Assembly: GCA_030152605.1 (NCBI GenBank)
Contig: JASLJB010000151.1
Span: 1 to 5,531 of the forward strand
DNA: 5,531 bases
DNA from: Acinetobacter sp.
Lineage (GTDB): Bacteria > Pseudomonadota > Gammaproteobacteria > Pseudomonadales > Moraxellaceae
Reading direction: 5' to 3'
Below, in pieces: positions 1 through 4,658 of this stretch. The first letter of the stretch is position 1. The number at the start of each line of letters is the position of its first letter. The notes under the pieces are model-generated. The model did not search any database, was not told where the DNA came from, and saw only the letters and a program-made list of their open reading frames with translations. The position numbers were made by a program, and so were the translations under genes.

Positions 1-1
1 A

Positions 2-604
2 AATACATTCATCCAAGGTTTTGTCAGCAGTGGCGCATTAATCTTGGCCATCGGTGCACAAAATGCCTTTGTGCTGAAACAAGGCCTGAAAAAACAAGCA
101 GTGTTTTGGGTGTGTCTGGTGTGTGCCTTATCAGATTCGATCTTGATTACGCTGGGGATCTTGGGTTTTGGCAAAGTGATCCAGCTCTATCCGCAACTGA
201 TGCTATGGGCCAAGTATCTGGGGGCGGTTTTTTTACTGTTCTATGGCGCGCAGCACTTCTACCAAGCCTATCGCATGCAAAATATCGCACTGGGTGCAGA
301 AGCACCTGTGGCACGCGTCGGGCAGTTGATCTTGATGTGTTTGGCGTTGACCTGGCTGAATCCGCATGTGTATTTGGATACGGTGATTTTGTTGGGGGCG
401 ATTTCAACTCAGTTTGCGGAGACTCAACTGTATTTTGCTTTGGGTGCGATCAGTGCTTCATGGTTATTCTTTTTTAGCTTGGGCTATGCTGCGCGTTGGT
501 TGAGTCCGTGGTTTTATAACGCCAAGGCATGGCAGGTCTTGGATCTGATCATTGGCTGTAGTATGTGGGTGATTGCGCTGTTATTGCTTAACATGGAACT
601 GTAA
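2..604 (+). CDS. argO: LysE/ArgO-family basic amino-acid exporter, 5' end cut by the window
   Basis: This is an inner-membrane exporter of the LysE/ArgO (RhtB superfamily) type, which expels arginine and/or lysine from the cytoplasm. The frame is open from base 2, giving 200 visible residues against roughly 200-210 for the family, so only a few N-terminal residues are missing. A TTG at 44 could be read as a start, but the conserved first helix begins before it (NTFIQGF at the edge), so the true start lies upstream of the window. Family signatures seen: the AIGAQNAFVLKQGL block (visible residues about 16-29) and LTWLNPHVYLDTVILLG (about 113-129). About six hydrophobic segments can be picked out, near residues 3-24, 33-58, 68-86, 104-127, 136-162 and 176-198. 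The gene converges on bcp and both share a hairpin. Which amino acid is moved (ArgO or LysE) cannot be told from the sequence; its promoter is outside the window. Confidence 0.9.
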   Translation, partial: NTFIQGFVSSGALILAIGAQNAFVLKQGLKKQAVFWVCLVCALSDSILITLGILGFGKVIQLYPQLMLWAKYLGAVFLLFYGAQHFYQAYRMQNIALGAEAPVARVGQLILMCLALTWLNPHVYLDTVILLGAISTQFAETQLYFALGAISASWLFFFSLGYAARWLSPWFYNAKAWQVLDLIIGCSMWVIALLLLNMEL

Positions 605-626
605 TACAGTGAGAGCGTGCGAGAAA

Positions 627-661
627 ATCACAAGGCCCAATCTGATATTGGGCCTTGTGAT
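627..661. terminator. Bidirectional terminator between the LysE-family gene and bcp
   Basis: A perfect 15-bp inverted repeat (627-641 with 647-661) encloses a 5-nt loop. The stem holds a GGCCC/GGGCC core. Reading on the minus strand the hairpin is followed by TTTT then C, and reading on the plus strand it is preceded by AAAA; on the plus strand the nearest T run is 5 T's at 675-679, 14 nt further on. It therefore looks best as the bcp terminator, and probably also stops the plus-strand exporter transcript. Confidence 0.8.
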
Positions 662-708
662 ATCAATACTGATGTTTTTAGCCTAAGCCTAAAGTTGTGC
701 AGCCGCGC

Positions 709-1173
709 TTAAGCTGCCTGTAAGGCTTTGAGGTCCGTCAAGACTTGTTCAGCATGACCTGCGGCTTTGACCTTGCGATATTCTTTGACCAACTGCGATT
801 GATGGAAAATAAAAGTTGAGCGTTCAATGCCCATGACTTTTTTGCCATACATGTTTTTTTCTTTGATCACATCAAATAGCTCACACAGCACTTGTTCTTT
901 ATCGCTGATCAGGTTGATGCTGAGCGCTTGTTTTTCAGTGAAGTTTTGATGGGCTTTGACTGAGTCGCGCGATACACCGATGATGCTGGTATCGAGTGCA
1001 TCGAACTCTGCTTTAAGCGCAGAGAAGTCAGTGGCTTGGGTAGTGCAGCCCGGGGTTGAATCTTTGGGATAGAAATAAACAATCAGCCATTCAGTCGTGA
1101 TTTGACTTAAATTGACTTCATCTGTGGTGGCCGGGAAGTTTTGATTGGGAAGTTGAATCTGTTCGCATGACAT
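709..1173 (-). CDS. bcp: Thiol peroxidase of the Bcp/PrxQ peroxiredoxin family
   Basis: A cytoplasmic thioredoxin-fold peroxidase that reduces hydrogen peroxide and organic hydroperoxides, normally recycled by thioredoxin. The 154-residue length matches the family (about 150-160). The active-site block is FYPKDSTPGCTTQ, with the peroxidatic Cys at residue 43 and its Pro/Thr partners just before it; the C-terminal half has the family block DVIKEKNMYG and GIERSTFIF. The start at 1171-1173 is chosen because GGAG (complement of 1181-1184) lies 7 nt before it and the protein then begins MSCEQIQLP as in the family; the frame stays open upstream to a GTG at 1248, but that extension runs through a terminator-like hairpin and looks non-coding. 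Oddity: position 48 (+5, resolving Cys in E. coli Bcp) is Thr, and position 79 (+36, resolving Cys in the Xanthomonas/Xylella PrxQ type) is also Thr. The only other cysteines are C3 and C97. It converges on the exporter gene. Confidence 0.93.
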   Translation of the reverse strand: MSCEQIQLPNQNFPATTDEVNLSQITTEWLIVYFYPKDSTPGCTTQATDFSALKAEFDALDTSIIGVSRDSVKAHQNFTEKQALSINLISDKEQVLCELFDVIKEKNMYGKKVMGIERSTFIFHQSQLVKEYRKVKAAGHAEQVLTDLKALQAA

Positions 1174-1189
1174 AAAAGTACTCCGACAT

Positions 1190-1216
1190 AAAAAACGAGC
1201 CACATCATGTGGCTCG
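1190..1216 (-). terminator. Intrinsic terminator just before the bcp ribosome-binding site, possible attenuator
   Basis: A 9-bp perfect stem (1196-1204 with 1208-1216, loop of 3) is followed on the minus strand by six T's (complement of 1190-1195), the standard form of a Rho-independent terminator. The T run ends 5 nt before the GGAG of bcp. It may end the queC/secreted-protein transcript, 148 nt after that gene's stop, but a bcp promoter can hardly fit in the 16 nt between T run and start codon, so bcp mRNA should pass through it. That makes an attenuator in the bcp leader a real option. Confidence 0.75.
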
Positions 1217-1245
1217 CTTGGTGGTTTAGTTAAAAACCTGATGTG
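1201..1245 (-). promoter_or_regulatory. Candidate antiterminator pairing in the bcp leader
   Basis: On the minus strand CACATCA (complement of 1239-1245) is perfectly complementary to TGATGTG (complement of 1201-1207), which is the loop plus the start of the right arm of the terminator at 1190-1216. Forming this 7-bp helix would break the terminator stem, as in classical attenuation. A small 5-bp hairpin (GGTTT...AAACC) sits between the two segments. The pairing is seen in the sequence; its use in regulation is inference. The leader upstream (1246-1363) shows no clear promoter and no coding region. Confidence 0.35.
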
Positions 1246-1363
1246 CACTAGATCGTGTGCGTCAAATAATTCTGGATCAGCATCTTTGTTTGTTCGCTCT
1301 GGGGACGCAGTGATGCGAGACCCTAAGCAAAACTATCAAAGATGGAACCGTTTCTGATCAAAA

Positions 1364-1771
1364 TTATTTTTTCGCTTGTGCAGATTTCATCGCTTCTTCA
1401 GTCAATGTTTTTAATTTAGTGGTCAACTGTGGACCGAAACACGCTTGAAGCTCTTGGTTTTGCTTTTGAACAAACGCTAAAGTCGCAGGACTTTTCTTTT
1501 GGTTAATCGCGCTTTGGATTTCCCATTTTTGAGCGTTGGTGAGTTTGCCATCAGATTCGATCGCACAGCCGCAATATTTCGCAACTTCAGCAGTGGTTAA
1601 CTTACCGCTTTTTGCAGTTTCTGTTTTACAGACATTGATCAACGATGCTTTAACATTGGCGCTTTTATACGCATTTTGTAGTGCGTCATCAGCGGCAAAT
1701 GCTGTACCAGCAAGTGATGCCGATGCTGCGATAAGAGCAGAAAAAAACAAACCAGATTTAAAGTTTTTCAT
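1364..1771 (-). CDS. Small secreted (periplasmic) four-cysteine protein of unknown function
   Basis: I do not recognise a named family. The 135-residue product begins with a typical Sec signal peptide: basic start (MKNFK), hydrophobic stretch about residues 8-22, and an AFA|AD cleavage site after residue 26. The mature part of about 109 residues is polar, Lys/Gln/Ala-rich and probably helical, with four cysteines at 48, 67, 69 and 111; the CGC at 67-69 inside KYCGCAIE is the most distinctive element. Four cysteines in an exported protein suggest two disulfides, though metal or cofactor binding is not excluded; there is no CXXCH haem motif and no lipobox. The start follows the queC stop by only 13 bp, with AGG (complement of 1779-1781) about 7 nt before the ATG, so it is probably co-transcribed with and perhaps translationally coupled to queC. 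No link to queuosine chemistry is visible, because that pathway is cytoplasmic. Confidence 0.85.
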   Translation of the reverse strand: MKNFKSGLFFSALIAASASLAGTAFAADDALQNAYKSANVKASLINVCKTETAKSGKLTTAEVAKYCGCAIESDGKLTNAQKWEIQSAINQKKSPATLAFVQKQNQELQACFGPQLTTKLKTLTEEAMKSAQAKK

Positions 1772-1784
1772 AAATTTTACCTAA

Positions 1785-2459
1785 TTATTGCGGTATATAA
1801 CGTGTTGGATCTGTGACGTCTGCATCCAAGAAACCTTGGCTGCGTAAGCGACAACTATCACATTTCCCACAAGCACGTCCTTGGTCATCTGCTTGATAAC
1901 AAGAGACTGTTTGACTGTAGTCTACGCCATGTTCAAGCCCTAAGCGTATAATATTCGCTTTGGATAAATGTAACAAAGGTGTTTCGATTTTCAAAGGCTT
2001 ACCTTCAATTCCGACTTTTGTCGCCAGTCTTGCCATGTTGGCAAAGGCCTCAATAAATTCAGGACGACAGTCAGGATAGCCTGAATAATCAACGGCATTG
2101 ATACCGATCACGATCGCTTCTGCACCATAAACTTCAGCCGCTGCCAAAGCATAAGACAGAAAGATGGTATTACGTGCCGGCACATAGGTAATTGGAATAC
2201 CTTGTTGCTCTTGCTCTGGGACCTCGATGCTATGATCGGTCAGGGCAGAACCGCCTAAACTCCCGAGATCAATATTAATCACGCGATGTTCTACCCCTGC
2301 GCGCGCAGTCAGTGCCTTTGCTGCGTCGAGTTCTGTACTCGAGCGTTGTCCATACATAAAACTGATGGCAATGCAGTCATAGCGGGCTTGTGCCCAAGCT
2401 AAGCAGGTGGTTGAGTCTAGGCCGCCAGAAAGCAACACGATGGCACGCGAGCGCATCAT
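1785..2459 (-). CDS. queC: 7-cyano-7-deazaguanine (preQ0) synthase QueC
   Basis: QueC converts 7-carboxy-7-deazaguanine, ammonia and ATP to preQ0 in the cytoplasm, the precursor of queuosine in the wobble base of Asp, Asn, His and Tyr tRNAs. The 224-residue length fits the family. The ATP-pyrophosphatase loop SGGLDSTT is at residues 11-18, and the zinc-binding cysteine cluster is complete at C187, C197, C200 and C203 (SCYQ...ACGKCDSC). Also visible are YGQRSSTEL, VPARNTIFLSYA and GINAVDYSGYPDCRPEF, all typical of QueC. Two adjacent ATGs can start it; GGAG lies 5 nt before the first and 8 nt before the second, so the product may begin MMRSRA or MRSRA. It lies downstream of queE, the preceding pathway step, but 180 bp apart with hairpins between, so the two may be separately controlled. 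The small secreted-protein gene follows after 13 bp. Confidence 0.97.
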   Translation of the reverse strand: MMRSRAIVLLSGGLDSTTCLAWAQARYDCIAISFMYGQRSSTELDAAKALTARAGVEHRVINIDLGSLGGSALTDHSIEVPEQEQQGIPITYVPARNTIFLSYALAAAEVYGAEAIVIGINAVDYSGYPDCRPEFIEAFANMARLATKVGIEGKPLKIETPLLHLSKANIIRLGLEHGVDYSQTVSCYQADDQGRACGKCDSCRLRSQGFLDADVTDPTRYIPQ

Positions 2460-2493
2460 AAAATCTCCAGATAGGTTTTAAATTGAGCATGAA

Positions 2494-2520
2494 GTTGAAA
2501 ACCTGATCGAGGTCTTCAAC
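2494..2520 (-). promoter_or_regulatory. Stable hairpin in the queC 5' leader
   Basis: On the minus strand two 11-nt arms pair completely as RNA (2520-2510 with 2504-2494), with one G-U pair, around a 5-nt CGATC loop. It lies 34 nt before the first queC start codon. There is no T run after it, so it is not an intrinsic terminator; an mRNA stability element, a protein-binding site or a regulatory hairpin are possible. It does not resemble the preQ1 riboswitch classes I know. Confidence 0.5.
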
Positions 2521-2521
2521 G

Positions 2522-2540
2522 TCAGTATTGATTCAGTATT
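2522..2540. repeat. Pair of TCAGTATT direct repeats, 11-nt period
   Basis: TCAGTATT occurs at 2522-2529 and again at 2533-2540, one helical turn apart, directly upstream of the queC leader hairpin. Same-face direct repeats in a promoter region can be operator half-sites, but eight-base copies in AT-rich DNA may also be chance. On the minus strand TAATAC (complement of 2536-2541) is a poor -10 candidate without a convincing -35. Confidence 0.35.
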
Positions 2541-2623
2541 AGGTTGAAACGTTAAATAAGCGGCTTGGCATGTGGATGTAACACAGCATTGTTGAGCTTA
2601 GTCTTTCAGCGCGCCGCTTTCAA

Positions 2624-2647
2624 GTCAGCGCTGACGCTGTTAGCGTC
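2624..2647. repeat. Palindrome and hairpin overlapping the queE stop codon
   Basis: GTCAGCGCTGAC (2624-2635) is a perfect 12-bp palindrome, and it overlaps a second inverted repeat, GACGCT/AGCGTC (2633-2638 with 2642-2647, 3-nt loop), whose loop holds part of the queE stop codon. No T run follows on the minus strand, so this is not a canonical terminator, yet it could act as a 3' end stabilising structure between queE and queC. The remaining spacer between here and the queC leader (2541-2623) shows nothing further. Confidence 0.45.
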
Positions 2648-3350
2648 CTGTTTCATCATTCCACAATAGTTTATGCAGTTGTAGTTGGAAGCGTACCTTG
2701 AGGTGATCTTCCAAGATCCACTGCGCCAATTCTCGTGCCAGTGCGGGCAAGGCTACGGCGCCTTTTTCCACTGCAAATGCCGGTGAGAACCAGACGGTCG
2801 AGACTTTGTCGGTCAGTTGATAGTGTTCAACTTGTTGTTTGGACCAGAGGTAGTCTTCTCGATTGCAAATCACAAACTTGATCTGATCTTTTGCAGTCAA
2901 ATGATCGAGGTTGCTGATCAGATTACGGCGTTCTTCACCTGAACTTGGTGTTTTCAGATCCAGTACTTTAGAGACACGCGGATCAACTTTAGAGACATCC
3001 AAAGCGCCACTGGTTTCCAAAGATACCTCACAGCCCAAATCAGCCAGACGGGTCATGAGGGGCAGGGCATTGGGCTGTGCCAATGGCTCACCGCCGGTCA
3101 CACAGATATACGGGGTTTTGAAATCCATCGTGGTTTGGATGATGGCATCGAGCGACAGTCGTTCACCGCCTTCAAAGGAGTAGGTGGTATCGCAGTAGTG
3201 GCAACGTAGTGGGCAACCCGTGAGGCGAATAAACACCGTCGGTAGTCCAGCCGCATTGGCTTCACCTTGCAAGGAATAGAAAATCTCCGTTATACGTAAA
3301 CCCGCAGACGGATCAGAAACAGGGATAGCAGAAGAACGAAGCGTTTGCAT
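2640..3350 (-). CDS. queE: 7-carboxy-7-deazaguanine synthase QueE (radical SAM)
   Basis: QueE is a cytoplasmic radical-SAM enzyme that contracts 6-carboxytetrahydropterin to 7-carboxy-7-deazaguanine, the substrate of QueC. With the chosen start the protein has 236 residues. Seen: the substrate-side block EIFYSLQGE (22-30), the [4Fe-4S] motif GCPLRCHYCD with cysteines 46, 50 and 53 (CX3CX2C), the SAM-contacting TGGEP at 85-89, then LETSGALD and a basic C-terminal KVRFQLQLHKLLW. The ATG at 3348-3350 is preferred because the protein then begins shortly before the conserved core; the frame stays open to a TTG at 3446, but that adds a hydrophobic, Cys-containing stretch read out of a tandem repeat and starts next to the dapD terminator. 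The ribosome-binding site is weak (AAGTGG about 10 nt before the start). It lies after dapD but is separated by a terminator, so it should have its own promoter within 3351-3440, where I see no strong candidate. Confidence 0.95.
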   Translation of the reverse strand: MQTLRSSAIPVSDPSAGLRITEIFYSLQGEANAAGLPTVFIRLTGCPLRCHYCDTTYSFEGGERLSLDAIIQTTMDFKTPYICVTGGEPLAQPNALPLMTRLADLGCEVSLETSGALDVSKVDPRVSKVLDLKTPSSGEERRNLISNLDHLTAKDQIKFVICNREDYLWSKQQVEHYQLTDKVSTVWFSPAFAVEKGAVALPALARELAQWILEDHLKVRFQLQLHKLLWNDETGR

Positions 3351-3376
3351 AAGATATAGACCACTTAAACCACGGT

Positions 3377-3418
3377 GTAGAAACAAGATGAGTAAAACAA
3401 TATGAGTAAAGCAATATG
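3377..3418. repeat. Three tandem 14-nt units upstream of queE
   Basis: Three head-to-tail 14-nt units occupy 3377-3390, 3391-3404 and 3405-3418. The last two, AGTAAAACAATATG and AGTAAAGCAATATG, differ at one base; the first (GTAGAAACAAGATG) is more diverged. The unit length is not a multiple of three, and the array lies in the probable promoter or 5' leader of queE, 27 bp before its start codon. It may come from replication slippage; a regulatory role is open. Confidence 0.65.
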
Positions 3419-3440
3419 AACAGAAAATAAGATCTGCTCT

Positions 3441-3481
3441 AAACAAAAAGTCTCTACCCTCATGACTGAGCGTAGAGACTT
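3441..3481 (-). terminator. Rho-independent terminator after dapD
   Basis: On the minus strand a 10-bp stem (3472-3481 with 3448-3457), one C-C/G-G mismatch position and a further 4-bp stem with a tetraloop are followed by TTTTTGTTT (complement of 3441-3449). It starts 49 nt after the dapD stop codon and should end the dapD transcript before queE. Confidence 0.85.
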
Positions 3482-3529
3482 GTATACAGGCGCGTATACA
3501 AGTCTGTATACGGGCTTGTATCTCAATAA
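3478..3529. repeat. GTATAC array with exact 12-nt period after dapD
   Basis: The self-complementary hexamer GTATAC lies at 3482, 3494 and 3506, exactly 12 nt apart, and a fourth, broken copy (GTATCT) follows at 3518. The first two copies also make a perfect 10-bp inverted repeat, ACTTGTATAC/GTATACAAGT (3478-3487 with 3494-3503, 6-nt spacer), which shares four bases with the right arm of the dapD terminator. The array fills the gap between the dapD stop codon and that terminator. Function unknown. Confidence 0.7.
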
Positions 3530-3530
3530 A

Positions 3531-4352
3531 TTATTCTGCGCGTAGCAAATCGTTCAAGCTAGTTTTAGCACGTGTTTTGGCATCAACTTTCTTCACGATG
3601 ACTGCTGCATAGAGGCTGTAGGTACCATCTTTAGACGGTAAGCTACCAGACACAACCACTGAACCTGCAGGTACGCGACCATAATGGATTTCGCCAGTTT
3701 CGCGATCATAGATACGGGTCGATTGACCGATATAAACGCCCATTGAAATCACTGAACCCTCTTCAACGATCACGCCTTCAACGATTTCAGAACGTGCACC
3801 GATAAAGCAGTTGTCTTCAATAATGGTTGGGTTGGCTTGTAATGGTTCAAGTACACCACCGATGCCAACACCACCTGAGAGATGTACGTTTTTACCGATT
3901 TGAGCGCAAGAGCCAACTGTAGCCCAAGTATCGACCATGGTGCCTTCATCGACATAAGCACCGATGTTGACATAAGACGGCATTAATACGACGTTTTTCG
4001 CTTGGAAGCTGCCTTTGCGGGCAACTGCAGGCGGTACCACACGTACGCCAGAAGCTTTGAACTGTTCTTCAGTCCAATCCGCATGCTTGGTGTCTACTTT
4101 GTCATAGAAACGTAGGGCACCGGCTTCGATTGGGTGGTTGTCATTGATCTTGAAAGACAACAATACCGCTTTTTTAAGCCATTGATGTACAACCCATTCA
4201 CCATCAATTTTTTCAGCGACGCGTAGGCTGCCATTGTCGAGGCCAGCAATCGCATCTTCAACTGCTTGACGTACGTCAGCAGGACAGTCCGTTGCAGAAA
4301 AATTTGCACGATTTTCAAAAGCTTGTTCAATAATTGTTGAAAGCTGAGACAT
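3531..4352 (-). CDS. dapD: 2,3,4,5-tetrahydropyridine-2,6-dicarboxylate N-succinyltransferase DapD
   Basis: DapD transfers succinyl from succinyl-CoA to tetrahydrodipicolinate in the cytoplasm, opening the succinylase branch to meso-diaminopimelate (cell wall) and lysine. The protein has 273 residues, close to the 274 of the E. coli enzyme. An N-terminal helical part (1-100) is followed by the left-handed beta-helix built of hexapeptide repeats (about 105-235: MPSYVNIGAYVDEGTMVDTW, GSCAQIGKNVHLSGG, IIEDNCFIGARSEIVEG). Asp141 and Glu189, the catalytic pair described for this family, are both present. The start at 4350-4352 has a strong AAGGAAG just upstream; a TTG 15 nt earlier (4367) overlaps that site and is unlikely. 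It is divergent from carO, appears single-gene, and is closed by a terminator at 3441-3481. Confidence 0.98.
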   Translation of the reverse strand: MSQLSTIIEQAFENRANFSATDCPADVRQAVEDAIAGLDNGSLRVAEKIDGEWVVHQWLKKAVLLSFKINDNHPIEAGALRFYDKVDTKHADWTEEQFKASGVRVVPPAVARKGSFQAKNVVLMPSYVNIGAYVDEGTMVDTWATVGSCAQIGKNVHLSGGVGIGGVLEPLQANPTIIEDNCFIGARSEIVEGVIVEEGSVISMGVYIGQSTRIYDRETGEIHYGRVPAGSVVVSGSLPSKDGTYSLYAAVIVKKVDAKTRAKTSLNDLLRAE

Positions 4353-4379
4353 GATCTTCCTTCCCAAAAAATTTTAAAG

Positions 4380-4423
4380 ATTTTACACTAAATTGTATTG
4401 ATAAATGCTAAAAATTAAGCATT
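4380..4423 (-). promoter_or_regulatory. Probable dapD promoter region with a small inverted repeat
   Basis: Two -10-like hexamers stand on the minus strand: TACAAT (complement of 4392-4397, five of six to consensus) and TAAAAT (complement of 4380-4385), giving leaders of roughly 20-35 nt. No good -35 is visible at 16-18 nt for either. Just upstream AATGCT/AGCATT (4404-4409 with 4418-4423, 8-nt spacer) forms a small inverted repeat in the -35 area that could bind a regulator. Confidence 0.35.
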
Positions 4424-4478
4424 GGTGGCAGTTATAAGATAAATGTGTATTTTTATTAGACAAATTTTCATTTCATCG

Positions 4479-4511
4479 TGTTTTATAAAAATAATTAATG
4501 TTTATAAAACA
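4479..4511. promoter_or_regulatory. Large operator-like inverted repeat between dapD and carO
   Basis: TGTTTTATAAA (4479-4489) and its exact complement TTTATAAAACA (4501-4511) are separated by 11 nt, so the arm centres are 22 bp or two helical turns apart. The match extends by two more bases after one mismatch on each side. Its position, between two divergent genes and 80-100 bp from the carO -10 candidate, fits a regulator-binding site; a pure AT-rich coincidence is less likely for 11 perfect pairs. The rest of the 306-bp spacer is AT-rich with no ORF, RNA gene or known element that I can see. Confidence 0.5.
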
Positions 4512-4564
4512 TGACCTAAGCCGCAAATGTATCAAAAAATAACAAAAAGTAATCATTTAATTAT

Positions 4565-4593
4565 TAAACAAATCTCAACGCTCGTTTATTATG
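4565..4593 (+). promoter_or_regulatory. Candidate carO promoter
   Basis: TATTAT (4588-4593, five of six to the -10 consensus) has TTAAAC (4565-4570) 17 nt upstream, or TAAACA at 16 nt, as an imperfect -35. An A/T-rich tract at 4530-4568 directly upstream resembles an UP element, which would suit a highly expressed porin gene. The leader would be about 60 nt. Confidence 0.4.
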
Positions 4594-4658
4594 CAACTCG
4601 GGCCTGAAACAAAAATGCCGAATGATTAGAAAAGCTCAACTATTTTGAGGAAATGTTT

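Noticed and set aside
106..477. Other-frame open stretches inside the exporter gene and similar ones inside queE, dapD and the secreted-protein gene
   Set aside because: They overlap conserved genes, have no ribosome-binding site of their own that I can see, and their translations look like no protein family.
1174..1248. N-terminal extension of bcp to a GTG at 1246-1248
   Set aside because: It reads through a terminator hairpin and its T run, is unlike family N-termini, and a good GGAG sits 7 nt before the ATG at 1173.
2460..2639. preQ1 riboswitch before queC
   Set aside because: The expected pseudoknot architecture and A-rich tail of preQ1-I are not visible; only a simple hairpin is.
3377..3418. 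CRISPR-like array
   Set aside because: Units are only 14 nt, contiguous, with no spacers, and no cas gene is present.
3351..3446. N-terminal hydrophobic extension of queE to a TTG at 3446
   Set aside because: It is read out of the 14-nt tandem repeat (length not a multiple of three), begins in the A run of the dapD terminator, and QueE needs no membrane segment.
3478..3529. pdif (XerC/XerD) site suggested by the GTATAC-rich stretch
   Set aside because: The XerC and XerD half-sites of Acinetobacter pdif/dif sites with a 6-bp spacer are not present; the resemblance is limited to a few bases.
4353..4367. Five-residue extension of dapD to a TTG
   Set aside because: It would cover the strong AAGGAAG ribosome-binding site, and DapD length already fits from 4352.
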